A stretch of DNA of 64,000 bases from Leptolinea sp. UBA5203 (GTDB lineage: Bacteria; Chloroflexota; Anaerolineae; Anaerolineales; Anaerolineaceae): contig DHVR01000061.1 of assembly GCA_002412765.1 (NCBI GenBank), positions 124,001 to 188,000 of the forward strand, written 5' to 3'. Within the stretch, counting starts at the first letter, position 1, and every line of letters begins with the position of its first letter. This document shows, piece by piece, positions 26,247-34,725 of this stretch. The position numbers and the translations under genes are program-made. The notes under the pieces are model-generated. The model did not search any database and was not told the DNA's origin. It saw only the letters and a list, made by a program, of their open reading frames with translations.

Positions 26247-28766
26247 ATGGAAATTGGATTGATTAAACAGGTAGATATCGATCACGAAATGCAGCAATCC
26301 TATCTCGATTATGCTATGAGTGTAATCGTCTCCCGTGCATTGCCGGATGCCAGGGATGGTTTGAAACCAGTTCAACGTCGTATCTTATATTCCATGTATG
26401 ACATGGGGATTCGTGCGAATTCGGATTTTAAAAAATCTGCCAGAATTGTGGGTGAAGTGCTGGGTAAGTACCATCCGCATGGCGATACCGCGGTCTATGA
26501 AGCCATGGCCCGCCTTGCCCAGGATTTCTCGGTACGCTATCCTCTGGTGGATGGTCAGGGTAACTTTGGCAGCATCGACGGCGATCCTCCGGCTGCCATG
26601 CGGTATACCGAAGCACGCCTGAAGAGTTTCGCCGTGGATATGATTGCCCAATTGGACCGCAATACGGTTGATTTCACCCGCAACTTCGATGATACCTTGA
26701 GTGAACCTGCCGTTTTACCCGCAGCCATCCCGAATTTATTGGTCAATGGATCTTCAGGCATTGCCGTGGGTATGGCAACTAATGTCCCCCCGCATAACTT
26801 GAATGAAGTGGTGGATGCCATTTTTTACATGCTGGATAATTGGGAAAAGATTGATGAAATTGCAGTGGATGATTTACTGACTTTTGTCAAAGGTCCGGAT
26901 TTTCCCACCGGCGGTATTATTTTACAGAATGACGAAGTGATGGAATTACGCAGCGCCTATGCCACGGGGAAGGGACGCATTATTGTGCGCGGCCGGGTAT
27001 CTTTAGAGGAAATCACCCGCGGCCGTAACCGGATTTTAATTTCCGAGTTACCTTATCAAACCAATAAAACCACACTAATTGAACGTATTGCAGGATTGGC
27101 CCGTGAGGGAAAAATTGAAGGAATTACTGACCTGCGGGATGAATCGGATCGTCATGGTATGCGTATAGTGATTGAGTGCGCCAAGAACACAGACACCGAT
27201 AAAATATTGCGGGCTTTGTATCAAAAAACACCCTTGCAATCCACCTTTGGCATCAACATGTTGGCTCTGGTCAATGGGGAGCCAAAATTATTGAGCCTGA
27301 AGCAGGCGCTGAAGGTTTATATCGAGCATCGGATTGAAATTGTGCGACGCCGGGCTGAGTTTGATTTGGAGAAAGCCAGACAACGCGCTCATATCCTGGA
27401 AGGCCTGCACATTGCGATCAACAATCTGGATGAGATTATCGATATTATCCGAAAATCCCCGGATACGGAAACAGCCCGCCAAAAACTGATGAAGAAATTC
27501 AAGTTAAGCGAGCTGCAAGCCAACGCCATTTTGGATATGCCTTTGAAACGCTTATCCCAATTGGAACGAAAGAAGATTGAAGAAGAATATAAAGCGCTGC
27601 TGGCGACGATTAAGGAACTGGAAACGCTTTTAAAGTCCCCCAAGAAAATGCGCCAGATGATCAAGGATGAACTGGCTGAAATTCAAACGGTATATGGCGA
27701 CCGCCGCAGAACACAGATCGTCTCCTTGAAGGAAGGGGAGTCGGCTTCCGATAAGTTAACCACATCTGATTTAACTCCCGAACAGCCCACCTGGGTTGGC
27801 ATGACCGAAGACGGTATGATCGGGCGCACGCTGACGGATAAATTACCGCGTGTCAGCGGCAATACGGCGCCCATCAGGCTTTTAAAAACCACTACACACC
27901 ACACGCTCTTTCTCGGGGCTATAGACGGCAGGGCGGCTTCTGTAGCGGTGGACGCTTTGCCCACAGTTGAGAATTTCAACGCCGGAGTCCATTTCTCAAA
28001 AATCTCTGGATTTGACAATGATGTGGATATTGTGTGTTGTGCGACGATAAAGCAAGTTAAAAGTCCGGAAGAACCCTATTATGTCTTTACCGTGACACGT
28101 AAAGGCATGGTCAAGAAAAGTGATATTAGTGAGCTGCCTGGCCCATCCTCGACACCGTTCCAATTAGTTAAAGTCAATGCTCAAGATGAATTAGGCTGGA
28201 TGTACTTCACCACCGGTGCTGATGATATCAGCATGGTCACTGCGGAGGGCATGTCCATCCGCTTCAAGGAAGAGGAAGTCCGTTCCATGGGATTGGTCGC
28301 GGCAGGCGTCAATGGCATCAAGCTAAAAGCCGATGATTTTGTGATTGGCTCTGATGTGGTGAGAGACGGATTGTTCAGCATCTGTGTGACGGGGAATGGC
28401 AAACTATGGAAGATTCCAACGGATGAAATGGTCCTTCAAGGCCGTTATGGACAGGGTACGATTATGGTGAGACTGGCTGCGGGCGAGCAATTGATTGGGT
28501 CCTGCATTGTGGATCCTGGCGATAACTTCTTGGCTCACTTCCATCGTTTGGCCAGCAAACTGCTCGCCGTGAAAGGATTCACCAGCAACAGCCGGGCAAA
28601 AAGTACCAAACAAACCATCCCTCTGGCGGATGGTGATTCCGTGATTGAATTGACTGCTTTTTCGGATTATGATTCCTATTGGCAGATTGCCTTGAGTCCT
28701 GACAAGACTAAAAAGAAAAAGAAAAAATCGGATCAGCAGCAAAATACATTGCCGGGAATTGAATAA
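26247..28766 (+). CDS. gyrA: Type IIA topoisomerase subunit A (GyrA/ParC type)
   Basis: An 839-residue DNA breakage-reunion subunit. The N-terminal winged-helix domain has KYHPHGDTAVYE (residues 74-85) and the catalytic Tyr120 in AAMRYTEARL. A coiled-coil gate and a C-terminal beta-pinwheel follow, ending in a lysine-rich tail (KTKKKKKK). Thr81 and Glu85 are in the places of E. coli GyrA Ser83 and Asp87, both quinolone-pocket positions. The wrapping motif QRRGGKG is not found: the corresponding first-blade segment reads LTDKLPRVSGNTAPIR. It could therefore be a second GyrA or a ParC-like paralogue; the symbol is provisional. AAAGAGGAG precedes the ATG. gyrB is not adjacent. Confidence 0.88.
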   Translation: MEIGLIKQVDIDHEMQQSYLDYAMSVIVSRALPDARDGLKPVQRRILYSMYDMGIRANSDFKKSARIVGEVLGKYHPHGDTAVYEAMARLAQDFSVRYPLVDGQGNFGSIDGDPPAAMRYTEARLKSFAVDMIAQLDRNTVDFTRNFDDTLSEPAVLPAAIPNLLVNGSSGIAVGMATNVPPHNLNEVVDAIFYMLDNWEKIDEIAVDDLLTFVKGPDFPTGGIILQNDEVMELRSAYATGKGRIIVRGRVSLEEITRGRNRILISELPYQTNKTTLIERIAGLAREGKIEGITDLRDESDRHGMRIVIECAKNTDTDKILRALYQKTPLQSTFGINMLALVNGEPKLLSLKQALKVYIEHRIEIVRRRAEFDLEKARQRAHILEGLHIAINNLDEIIDIIRKSPDTETARQKLMKKFKLSELQANAILDMPLKRLSQLERKKIEEEYKALLATIKELETLLKSPKKMRQMIKDELAEIQTVYGDRRRTQIVSLKEGESASDKLTTSDLTPEQPTWVGMTEDGMIGRTLTDKLPRVSGNTAPIRLLKTTTHHTLFLGAIDGRAASVAVDALPTVENFNAGVHFSKISGFDNDVDIVCCATIKQVKSPEEPYYVFTVTRKGMVKKSDISELPGPSSTPFQLVKVNAQDELGWMYFTTGADDISMVTAEGMSIRFKEEEVRSMGLVAAGVNGIKLKADDFVIGSDVVRDGLFSICVTGNGKLWKIPTDEMVLQGRYGQGTIMVRLAAGEQLIGSCIVDPGDNFLAHFHRLASKLLAVKGFTSNSRAKSTKQTIPLADGDSVIELTAFSDYDSYWQIALSPDKTKKKKKKSDQQQNTLPGIE

Positions 28767-28779
28767 GCAAAAGTATACG

Positions 28780-28960
28780 CCTCCCTTAAAATTCGCTCCT
28801 CAGAATTTTGGGGGAGGTTGGGCGGGGGTAAGGATTAAGTCGGACCTCCATATCATATCAGTGAAACTCAGATTAATAAAATCAAACTAGTTTATTAATA
28901 TAAGCAGAAACACCCCCTCCTGCGCCTCCCCCATTTTCTGAAAAGCGAAAATAGGGGAGG
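28780..28960. repeat. Nested palindromic element (~180 bp)
   Basis: Left hairpin: CCTCCCTTAAAATTC (28780-28794) pairs with GAATTTTGGGGGAGG (28803-28817) allowing two G-T pairs. Right hairpin: CCTCCCCCATTTTC (28925-28938) pairs with GAAAATAGGGGAGG (28947-28960) with one mismatch. In the middle, ATTAATAAA (28872-28880) and TTTATTAAT (28891-28899) are perfect inverted repeats. The sequence right of the left hairpin (GGCGGGGGT) is roughly complementary to that left of the right hairpin (ACACCCCCTCC), so the whole is one larger inverted repeat. It fills the space between two convergent genes. Confidence 0.8.
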
Positions 28961-29025
28961 ATAACTCCGTCCCCTGAAATTCACTTTTTTTCTAGGTTTT
29001 CATTTTTTGGTTTATTTATTGTGAA

Positions 29026-30138
29026 TCATGTATAAGACTGAATATTGAAGAAACTGTAATGGTAAATAATTTTGCCATCTTTTATGCCAATGGTATCATT
29101 TCCATCCACGATGTGTCCCAAGTTGGAGGATGCCTTCCAATTGAAGTGTTTGGAGGTGGCGTCCCCGGTGACATTGCTCATGGTAAAAGTAGCTCCTGGC
29201 ATGCGAGTGACCAGGAAATCCAGATACCAATTCTGGATGGCGGCCGTCCCCTGGATGGTCTTTTCGGCAGTAATATGCACACCGTTGCTGTTATATAAGC
29301 TGGCCAACAGAGCTGAATTATTAGTGTTCAAGGCATTCAGGTATTGGGTGGTGATGTCTTGCGGTACAGGGGGGGTAGTTGAACCCCATTTGTAATTGGC
29401 AACCGCCGACCAAACCGGCTTCATGATGGTACGGCCATAATACCACTCAAAATAATTCACGGAAGTCATTTCCAAGCGTTGGGCCGCGTCCATAAATTCA
29501 ATCACATCTGCGGCGGTGGGTTCCCAGTCTCCGGCTTTATAAATTGGGCCGGTCGGCATGATGGGGCGGTAAGGTTTGATGTTTTTAAACTCCCGTAAGG
29601 TGCGTTCCAACTGCTCACCGGGGTTATGCGCCCCTTGCCAATAAACCTGGGGCATGTTGTAATCGCATTTGTCCAGGAAGGTGGTCCAGGGCAGTTCAGG
29701 GTGATAAGTAGGGAAACGATAAGAACACAGGGCAATAGGTGTGTTGGGTAGACCGGCACGCAAGGTGCTCATATAAGTCGCAGCGGCGGTTGCCCGACCG
29801 GGCAATTTATACTCGGCTTCGGCATCAATCACATAACCATCCAGATTGAATTCTTTGGTGCGTTTTATAGCGATTTGCGCCTCTCCGGTCGGATTGTACC
29901 CATAGACATAATGCCAACCCCAGACGCCAATTCCTTTAGCTCTGAGGGCTGATACTACGGCAGGGACAAGATCCACGCCGGTGGTTTTATCCACGTTGTA
30001 GGGTCCGGTAGCTTCCGCAACTTTAATTAAAACATAACTTAACCCAGCTTCTTTGGCTGACAGTGCGATTTTTTCAGGATCTCCGCCTTCACACCTGGAA
30101 ATCTGCCAGATCATCATTCCTTTGCCTGTTGTTGTCAT
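29026..30138 (-). CDS. Glycosidase-like TIM-barrel protein with C-terminal NTF2/SnoaL-like domain
   Basis: A 370-residue protein. Residues 1-~245 look like a lysozyme/GH25- or DUF1906-like barrel: WQISRCEGGD at the start, SYVLIKVAEA, WGWHYVYGYN, DGYVIDAEAEYK with acidic residues on a strand end, and MPQVYWQG. Residues ~255-370 resemble a SnoaL/NTF2-like fold (TTQYLNALNTNNSALLASLY). No signal peptide is evident, which is odd for a wall-acting enzyme. GGGAG lies upstream of the ATG. It is the third gene of a minus-strand trio, 23 nt after the HD gene. Catalytic activity is not certain. Confidence 0.6.
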   Translation of the reverse strand: MTTTGKGMMIWQISRCEGGDPEKIALSAKEAGLSYVLIKVAEATGPYNVDKTTGVDLVPAVVSALRAKGIGVWGWHYVYGYNPTGEAQIAIKRTKEFNLDGYVIDAEAEYKLPGRATAAATYMSTLRAGLPNTPIALCSYRFPTYHPELPWTTFLDKCDYNMPQVYWQGAHNPGEQLERTLREFKNIKPYRPIMPTGPIYKAGDWEPTAADVIEFMDAAQRLEMTSVNYFEWYYGRTIMKPVWSAVANYKWGSTTPPVPQDITTQYLNALNTNNSALLASLYNSNGVHITAEKTIQGTAAIQNWYLDFLVTRMPGATFTMSNVTGDATSKHFNWKASSNLGHIVDGNDTIGIKDGKIIYHYSFFNIQSYT

Positions 30139-30161
30139 TGCCCTACTCCCTATCCAAAATA

Positions 30162-30734
30162 TTATTCAATTCCTGCTAATCCAATTTCCGATGCAATGGA
30201 TTGCATCGCGGTAATGACATTGGTTGTATGCTGCCATAATTCAACGCCCAATTCCTGCGCACCTTTTTCCATTTCGGTACGGTTGGCACCGGCGGCGAAG
30301 TTCAGATTATTCCATTTCTTCTTGACTGACGGGGCGGTTAATTCCATGATGGATTTGCTGGGACGTACCAGGGTAGCCGCTGTAATTAAACCTGTAATTT
30401 CATCACAGGCATACAAGGCTTTTTCCATCAAGCTGATGCGTTCAACCCCGGTCTCATCGCCATGTGCCAGGATAGCCCGGATGATCTCTTCGGGAACCTG
30501 ACGCTCCCGCAGAATGGGTACTCCCAGGATGGGATGTTCTTCTTTGGTAGGGTGAATTTCCCAATCAAAATCATGCAAGATGCCGGCAATTTTCCAGGTT
30601 TCCACATCCTGTGGGGCTAATCGAGCTGCGTAGAATGCCATGGCGGCTTCTACAGACAGCATATGATTGCGTAAGCCCTGATTATGGACAAATTCACACA
30701 TCAAGTTATAAGCATCGGTGCGAGTAACCGTCAT
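30162..30734 (-). CDS. HD-domain hydrolase (HDIG type)
   Basis: A 190-residue cytosolic protein with the metal-binding HD pattern: an early His in LRNHMLSVE, the HD pair in GILHDFDWEIHPT, a further His in ILAHGDE and an Asp in YACDEITG. Such proteins are metal-dependent phosphohydrolases, often on nucleotides; the substrate is unknown. AGGAG precedes the ATG. It lies 65 nt after the DUF218 gene and 23 nt before the barrel protein, suggesting one operon. Confidence 0.82.
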   Translation of the reverse strand: MTVTRTDAYNLMCEFVHNQGLRNHMLSVEAAMAFYAARLAPQDVETWKIAGILHDFDWEIHPTKEEHPILGVPILRERQVPEEIIRAILAHGDETGVERISLMEKALYACDEITGLITAATLVRPSKSIMELTAPSVKKKWNNLNFAAGANRTEMEKGAQELGVELWQHTTNVITAMQSIASEIGLAGIE

Positions 30735-30799
30735 GATTCATGCGCTCCTGTCAGAGAGGAATCTCCAGTCGGAGAGTATGTTGCAAGAAAAGTACCAGA

Positions 30800-31456
30800 T
30801 TATTCTTTGGGCAGGATGGGTTCGTATTCCCCCAGAATGGGAAGCGGTTTGCGCAGGTAGACATCCACAAATGCGGTAAAGACAGCCGGCATCTCGCGGA
30901 TGTTCCAATATAGCATGGTGGATTTTCGATACGTGCGAATGTCTGATGCATAGCCGACTGCATGAATGCCGAAGCTTTCAGCCAGGAACATGGCACGCGG
31001 CAGGTGAAATTGTTGAGTTATCAGGATGGCTTCGTCTACTCCGAAAATATACTTGGCGCGATAACAAGTATCGTAGGTACGGCGGCCGGCGAAATCCATA
31101 ATGATATTTTCTTCAGGTACACCCAATTCCATGGCATATTGTTTCATGGCCAGCGGCTCGTTATAATCCAAAAATCGATTGTCCCCGCTCATTAAAAAAT
31201 ATTGGATTTTACCGGCTTTATAGAGGTCCACCGCTGCCATGACCCGATCTTTCAAGACAGCCGTTGGGCGTCCGTCTTTGGTGATCCCTGCGCCGAAGAC
31301 AATACCGATTTTCTTTGTGGGAATGGATTGCAGATCATATGTTTTAGGAGCAGCCATCAGCAGCGTGATGAGGCGGGGCAAACTGAAAATAATCAGGGAG
31401 ACAAATCCGAAAGTAGCACATCCGCGAAGTATAGATAGGGATTGTTTTTTTTGCAT
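30800..31456 (-). CDS. DUF218 (SanA/YdcF/ElyC-like) membrane-anchored protein
   Basis: A 218-residue protein with one N-terminal transmembrane helix (about residues 12-33) after a short basic tail. The DUF218 core follows: VFGAGITKDGRPTAVLKDRV, FLMSGDNR, EPLAMKQYAMELGVP, DFAGRRTYDTCYRAK and ITQQFHLPRAMFL. E. coli SanA, a member of this family, affects envelope permeability to vancomycin; the molecular reaction is unknown. AGGAAG precedes the ATG. It is the first gene of a three-gene minus-strand operon and is divergent from the nucleoside kinase gene. Confidence 0.82.
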   Translation of the reverse strand: MQKKQSLSILRGCATFGFVSLIIFSLPRLITLLMAAPKTYDLQSIPTKKIGIVFGAGITKDGRPTAVLKDRVMAAVDLYKAGKIQYFLMSGDNRFLDYNEPLAMKQYAMELGVPEENIIMDFAGRRTYDTCYRAKYIFGVDEAILITQQFHLPRAMFLAESFGIHAVGYASDIRTYRKSTMLYWNIREMPAVFTAFVDVYLRKPLPILGEYEPILPKE

Positions 31457-31627
31457 GCGTTTCTTCCTGTGAGCCTGACAATTTCTGCCAAACCTGGTGA
31501 TTACTCTTCATCCGATTGGATGAGTTGACTAAAAAACGGAATGAAATAATTTTCCACCCGTTTTCGATTATACCAGAAACAAAAAAGCTTCCATCGAATC
31601 CTCATTGGAGCGCGTAGTGATTGAATC

Positions 31628-31636
31628 TGCTATAAT
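31628..31636 (+). promoter_or_regulatory. Extended -10 promoter for the nucleoside kinase gene
   Basis: TGCTATAAT is a perfect extended -10 element. No good -35 hexamer sits at 16-18 bp upstream. The ATG at 31676 is ~33 nt after the likely start site. Confidence 0.6.
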
Positions 31637-31675
31637 TAGGTTCCTAGTAAAAAATAAGATTAATTTGGTGAATAG

Positions 31676-33382
31676 ATGATTGAGATCCCAGAAATAAAAC
31701 CAGTTACAGCCAGAGATACGATTGAAATCCATCTGCCGGATGGCAGGGTCTATGAAGGGCCACGTAACGCCAGCGTGGAAAACTTTTTAATGAATTTACC
31801 CGAATGGCAGGATCCGCCCATCTTAGGGGCAATTATTAATAGTGAACTGCGTGAATTAACCTACCGTATCAACATGGATTCGATTGTAAAACCTGTCAGT
31901 ATGATTGATGCAGATGGAATGCGGATTTATCGTCGATCTTTAACGTTTTTACTGGAAGCTGCATTTGATGAGTTGTATCCCAAGGCGGCCTTGTCTGTGG
32001 ATCATTCCGTTTCCACTGGCGGTTATTATTGTGAGGTGGTGCGACGGGGACCCTTATCGGATGCGGAAGTAAAATCCCTGGAAGATCGCATGAAGGAACT
32101 GGTTGCCCAGAATCTGCCTTTTAGCCGACGCGAAGTACCTTTACAAGAAGCATTGGATATTTTTGCTGCGCGGGAACAGGATGATAAAGTCAGTCTGATG
32201 AAAACCCGATATAAAGCTCATCTGGTTTTATATCGTCTGGTGGACCATCAAGATTACCATCATGGCTACATGGTACCCTCAACGGGTTATTTAAAGTGGT
32301 TTGCGTTGAAGAAACTTGGGGATGGGTTTGTTTTACAATTTCCCAGACGGCATGCCCCGACGGAGATCTTACCTTTACCCCACAGTGAACGTCTCCTATC
32401 CACATTTCAACAATATGGCACCTGGTTGGAAAAAATTGGTGTTCCCAATGTAGGCGCACTCAATGAAGTGGTTCGTAGAGAGCATATTCGTGAAGTTGTC
32501 CTGGTATCAGAGGCTTTACACGAACAAAAAATATCCGAGATTGCCACGGAAATTGTCAATCATCCCAATCATCCGCGAATAGTTTTGATTGCCGGACCAT
32601 CTTCTTCCGGGAAAACAACTTTCTCCAAGCGATTAAGCATTCAATTGATGGTGAATGGTTTGTATCCGTACCCCATTGAAATGGATAACTATTTTGTGGA
32701 TCGTGTGCATACCCCAAGGGACGAAAATGGGGAGTATGATTTTGAATCGATTGATGCCTTAAATAGGGTGCAATTATCCGCCCAGTTGAAGGATTTGATC
32801 GCCGGAAAACAAGTTCAATTACCGCGATATGATTTTCGCACTGGCTGTCAGGAACTGGGTGAGTTGGTCCAATTGAGAAAGGATCAGGTGATCCTTTTGG
32901 AAGGTATCCATGGATTGAACCCTAATTTGTTATCTGACATTTCAACACAGGAAACTTTTCGGGTTTATGTCTCTGATTTAACCCAATTAAACCTGGATCG
33001 ACACAATCGGATATCTACGACCGATACACGCTTAATTCGCCGTATTGTACGGGATTCAAGAGAGCGGGGATATTCCGCAAAAGATACCATCAGTCGATGG
33101 GAGTCTGTCCGCCGAGGGGAGAAACGACATATTTTTCCGTATCAGGATCATGCGGATGAAATGTTTAACTCTGCGTTGAGTTATGAATTGGCTGCGCTCA
33201 AATCCCTGGCTGTCCCGATTTTACGGCAGGTGCCCTACGGAACCCAAGAATATATAGAAGCTAAGCGATTATTGACACTTCTGGAGTGGTTTCTACCCGT
33301 TGACACAGAATTAATTCCGGACAATTCCATTTTGAGGGAATTCATCGGAAAATCTATCTTGAAGGATATTCATTTTGTATAA
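31676..33382 (+). CDS. Uridine kinase-family nucleoside kinase with ThrRS-like N-terminus
   Basis: A 568-residue protein. Residues ~15-80 resemble a TGS domain. Residues ~90-235 resemble the second additional domain of threonyl-tRNA synthetase (FLLEAAFDELYP ... STGGYYCEV), but the HxxxH metal-binding site expected just before is replaced by RRSLTFLL. The phosphoribulokinase/uridine kinase domain has its P-loop at 307-314 (GPSSSGKT), then EMDNYFVDR and the base-binding stretch around RYDFRTG. This architecture is known for long nucleoside kinases in several phyla; preferred nucleoside unknown. A weak ribosome binding site precedes the ATG. A bidirectional terminator follows. Confidence 0.85.
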   Translation: MIEIPEIKPVTARDTIEIHLPDGRVYEGPRNASVENFLMNLPEWQDPPILGAIINSELRELTYRINMDSIVKPVSMIDADGMRIYRRSLTFLLEAAFDELYPKAALSVDHSVSTGGYYCEVVRRGPLSDAEVKSLEDRMKELVAQNLPFSRREVPLQEALDIFAAREQDDKVSLMKTRYKAHLVLYRLVDHQDYHHGYMVPSTGYLKWFALKKLGDGFVLQFPRRHAPTEILPLPHSERLLSTFQQYGTWLEKIGVPNVGALNEVVRREHIREVVLVSEALHEQKISEIATEIVNHPNHPRIVLIAGPSSSGKTTFSKRLSIQLMVNGLYPYPIEMDNYFVDRVHTPRDENGEYDFESIDALNRVQLSAQLKDLIAGKQVQLPRYDFRTGCQELGELVQLRKDQVILLEGIHGLNPNLLSDISTQETFRVYVSDLTQLNLDRHNRISTTDTRLIRRIVRDSRERGYSAKDTISRWESVRRGEKRHIFPYQDHADEMFNSALSYELAALKSLAVPILRQVPYGTQEYIEAKRLLTLLEWFLPVDTELIPDNSILREFIGKSILKDIHFV

Positions 33383-33383
33383 T

Positions 33384-33418
33384 AAAAATCGGCTGGAATT
33401 TCCAGCCGATTTTTTTTG
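33384..33418. terminator. Bidirectional rho-independent terminator
   Basis: A GC-rich stem, GGCTGGA (33391-33397) with TCCAGCC (33401-33407), is extended by AAAAATC on the left and GATTTTTTTT on the right. Both strands therefore show a stem plus T run. It separates the convergent nucleoside kinase and aminotransferase genes. Confidence 0.9.
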
Positions 33419-33426
33419 GTGCCTTC

Positions 33427-34647
33427 CTATTTTTTGAGGTGTTTCCTAATCACGATCGATAATCTTCTCACGCCTTCCACAATCATTTCTGGCGAGGAGT
33501 TTGAAAAATTCATCCTGAATGTATTTTTTCCCGAGCCATCTGCATGGAAGGATTGCCCTGGCACAAAGGCAACTTTTTCTTTAACGGCATCCTCAAAGAT
33601 AGCCACGGAGTCCATGGTTTCCGGCATGGTCACCCATAAGAAAAGGCCGCCGCTGGGTTTGGTCCAGCTAACCTCCGCTGGCATATATTCGTCGAATGAT
33701 TCCAACATGACATCTCGGCGTTCCCGGTAGATTTCGATGATGGTTTTGATATGTTCTTCAAGGAAACCATCTCTAGCCACTTCATAGGCAATATATTGGT
33801 TGAAGGTGGAGGTATGTAAATCAATGGCTTGTTTGGCTGTGACCATTTTATGAATCACTTCTTCTGGAGCAACGACCCAGGCAATACGCAGACCAGGTGC
33901 CAGGGTTTTCGAAAAAGTACTCAGATAAATAACGTTGCTTTGATTACAGTGAGTTTCACCACGCATTTTGTTGTCAATTACTGCGACTGCAGGGAGATGT
34001 TCCCCTTCAAACCGTAACTGCATGTAGGGGTCATCCTCAACAATGGGGATGCCGTATTTGTCCGCCAATTGAACAAGCTGTTCACGGCGTTCCAGGGACA
34101 TGGTGACCCCCATCGGATTTTGGAAATTGGGCAGGATATAAATAAATTTTGGACCAGTACGGAGTTGAGCTTCCAAATCTGCTGTGTCCATGCCATCATG
34201 ATCTGTTTTTACGGTCACATAATTTGCGCCATAAAGATTCCAAGCCTGTAAAGCACCCAGGTATGTTGGGGATTCCACGAGGACGTGATCCCCTTGATTG
34301 ATAAATACAATGCCGAGTAAATCCAGGGCTTGTTGGGAGCCTGAGGTGATCAGGACATTGGATGCGGAAACTTCGAACCCAGGCCGGGTCATTTGATCTG
34401 CAATGAATTGTCGTAGTGGGGCATATCCTTCGGTGGTACCGTACTGTAAAGCTTGCGGGCCGTATTCAGTCAAAACTTTCTTAGATGCTCGTTGAAAGGC
34501 TTCAAATGGAAAAACTTCTGGCGCGGGTAATCCACCAGCAAAAGAGATAATATCCGGCTGTTCTGTTAGCTTTAACAACTCCCGAATGACAGAACTTTTC
34601 ATTGCCTGTGCACGAGTGGAAAAACGGTATTGCCATGGTGTTTCCAT
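33427..34647 (-). CDS. PLP-dependent aminotransferase, fold type I (2-aminoadipate/aromatic aminotransferase-like)
   Basis: A 406-residue aminotransferase. Family marks are DIISFAGGLPAPEVFP at the start, TSGSQQALDL, LPNFQNPMGVTMS, VEDDPYMQLRF and the Schiff-base Lys in STFSKTLAPGLRIAW. It resembles the LysN/KAT II group that acts on 2-aminoadipate, branched-chain or aromatic amino acids. The ATG at 34692 would add 15 residues, but it lies in a perfect hairpin with no ribosome binding site; the ATG at 34647 has TTAGGAG 11 nt upstream and begins just before the conserved domain, so it is preferred. It follows the SHMT-GcvT gene on the same strand. Confidence 0.87.
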   Translation of the reverse strand: METPWQYRFSTRAQAMKSSVIRELLKLTEQPDIISFAGGLPAPEVFPFEAFQRASKKVLTEYGPQALQYGTTEGYAPLRQFIADQMTRPGFEVSASNVLITSGSQQALDLLGIVFINQGDHVLVESPTYLGALQAWNLYGANYVTVKTDHDGMDTADLEAQLRTGPKFIYILPNFQNPMGVTMSLERREQLVQLADKYGIPIVEDDPYMQLRFEGEHLPAVAVIDNKMRGETHCNQSNVIYLSTFSKTLAPGLRIAWVVAPEEVIHKMVTAKQAIDLHTSTFNQYIAYEVARDGFLEEHIKTIIEIYRERRDVMLESFDEYMPAEVSWTKPSGGLFLWVTMPETMDSVAIFEDAVKEKVAFVPGQSFHADGSGKNTFRMNFSNSSPEMIVEGVRRLSIVIRKHLKK

Positions 34648-34678
34648 ACTTGAACTTGCTCCTAATATTTGACTTTCG

Positions 34679-34709
34679 GATGTGGATGTCATGGAATGAC
34701 ATCCACATC
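34679..34709. repeat. Perfect 14-bp inverted repeat between SHMT-GcvT and aminotransferase genes
   Basis: GATGTGGATGTCAT (34679-34692) and ATGACATCCACATC (34696-34709) are perfect reverse complements around a 3-nt loop. It lies 16 nt after the stop of the SHMT-GcvT gene. No T run follows on the minus strand, so it is not a classical terminator; it could be an mRNA stability hairpin or an operator. Confidence 0.85.
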
Positions 34710-34725
34710 TTATTTGTAGAACCGT

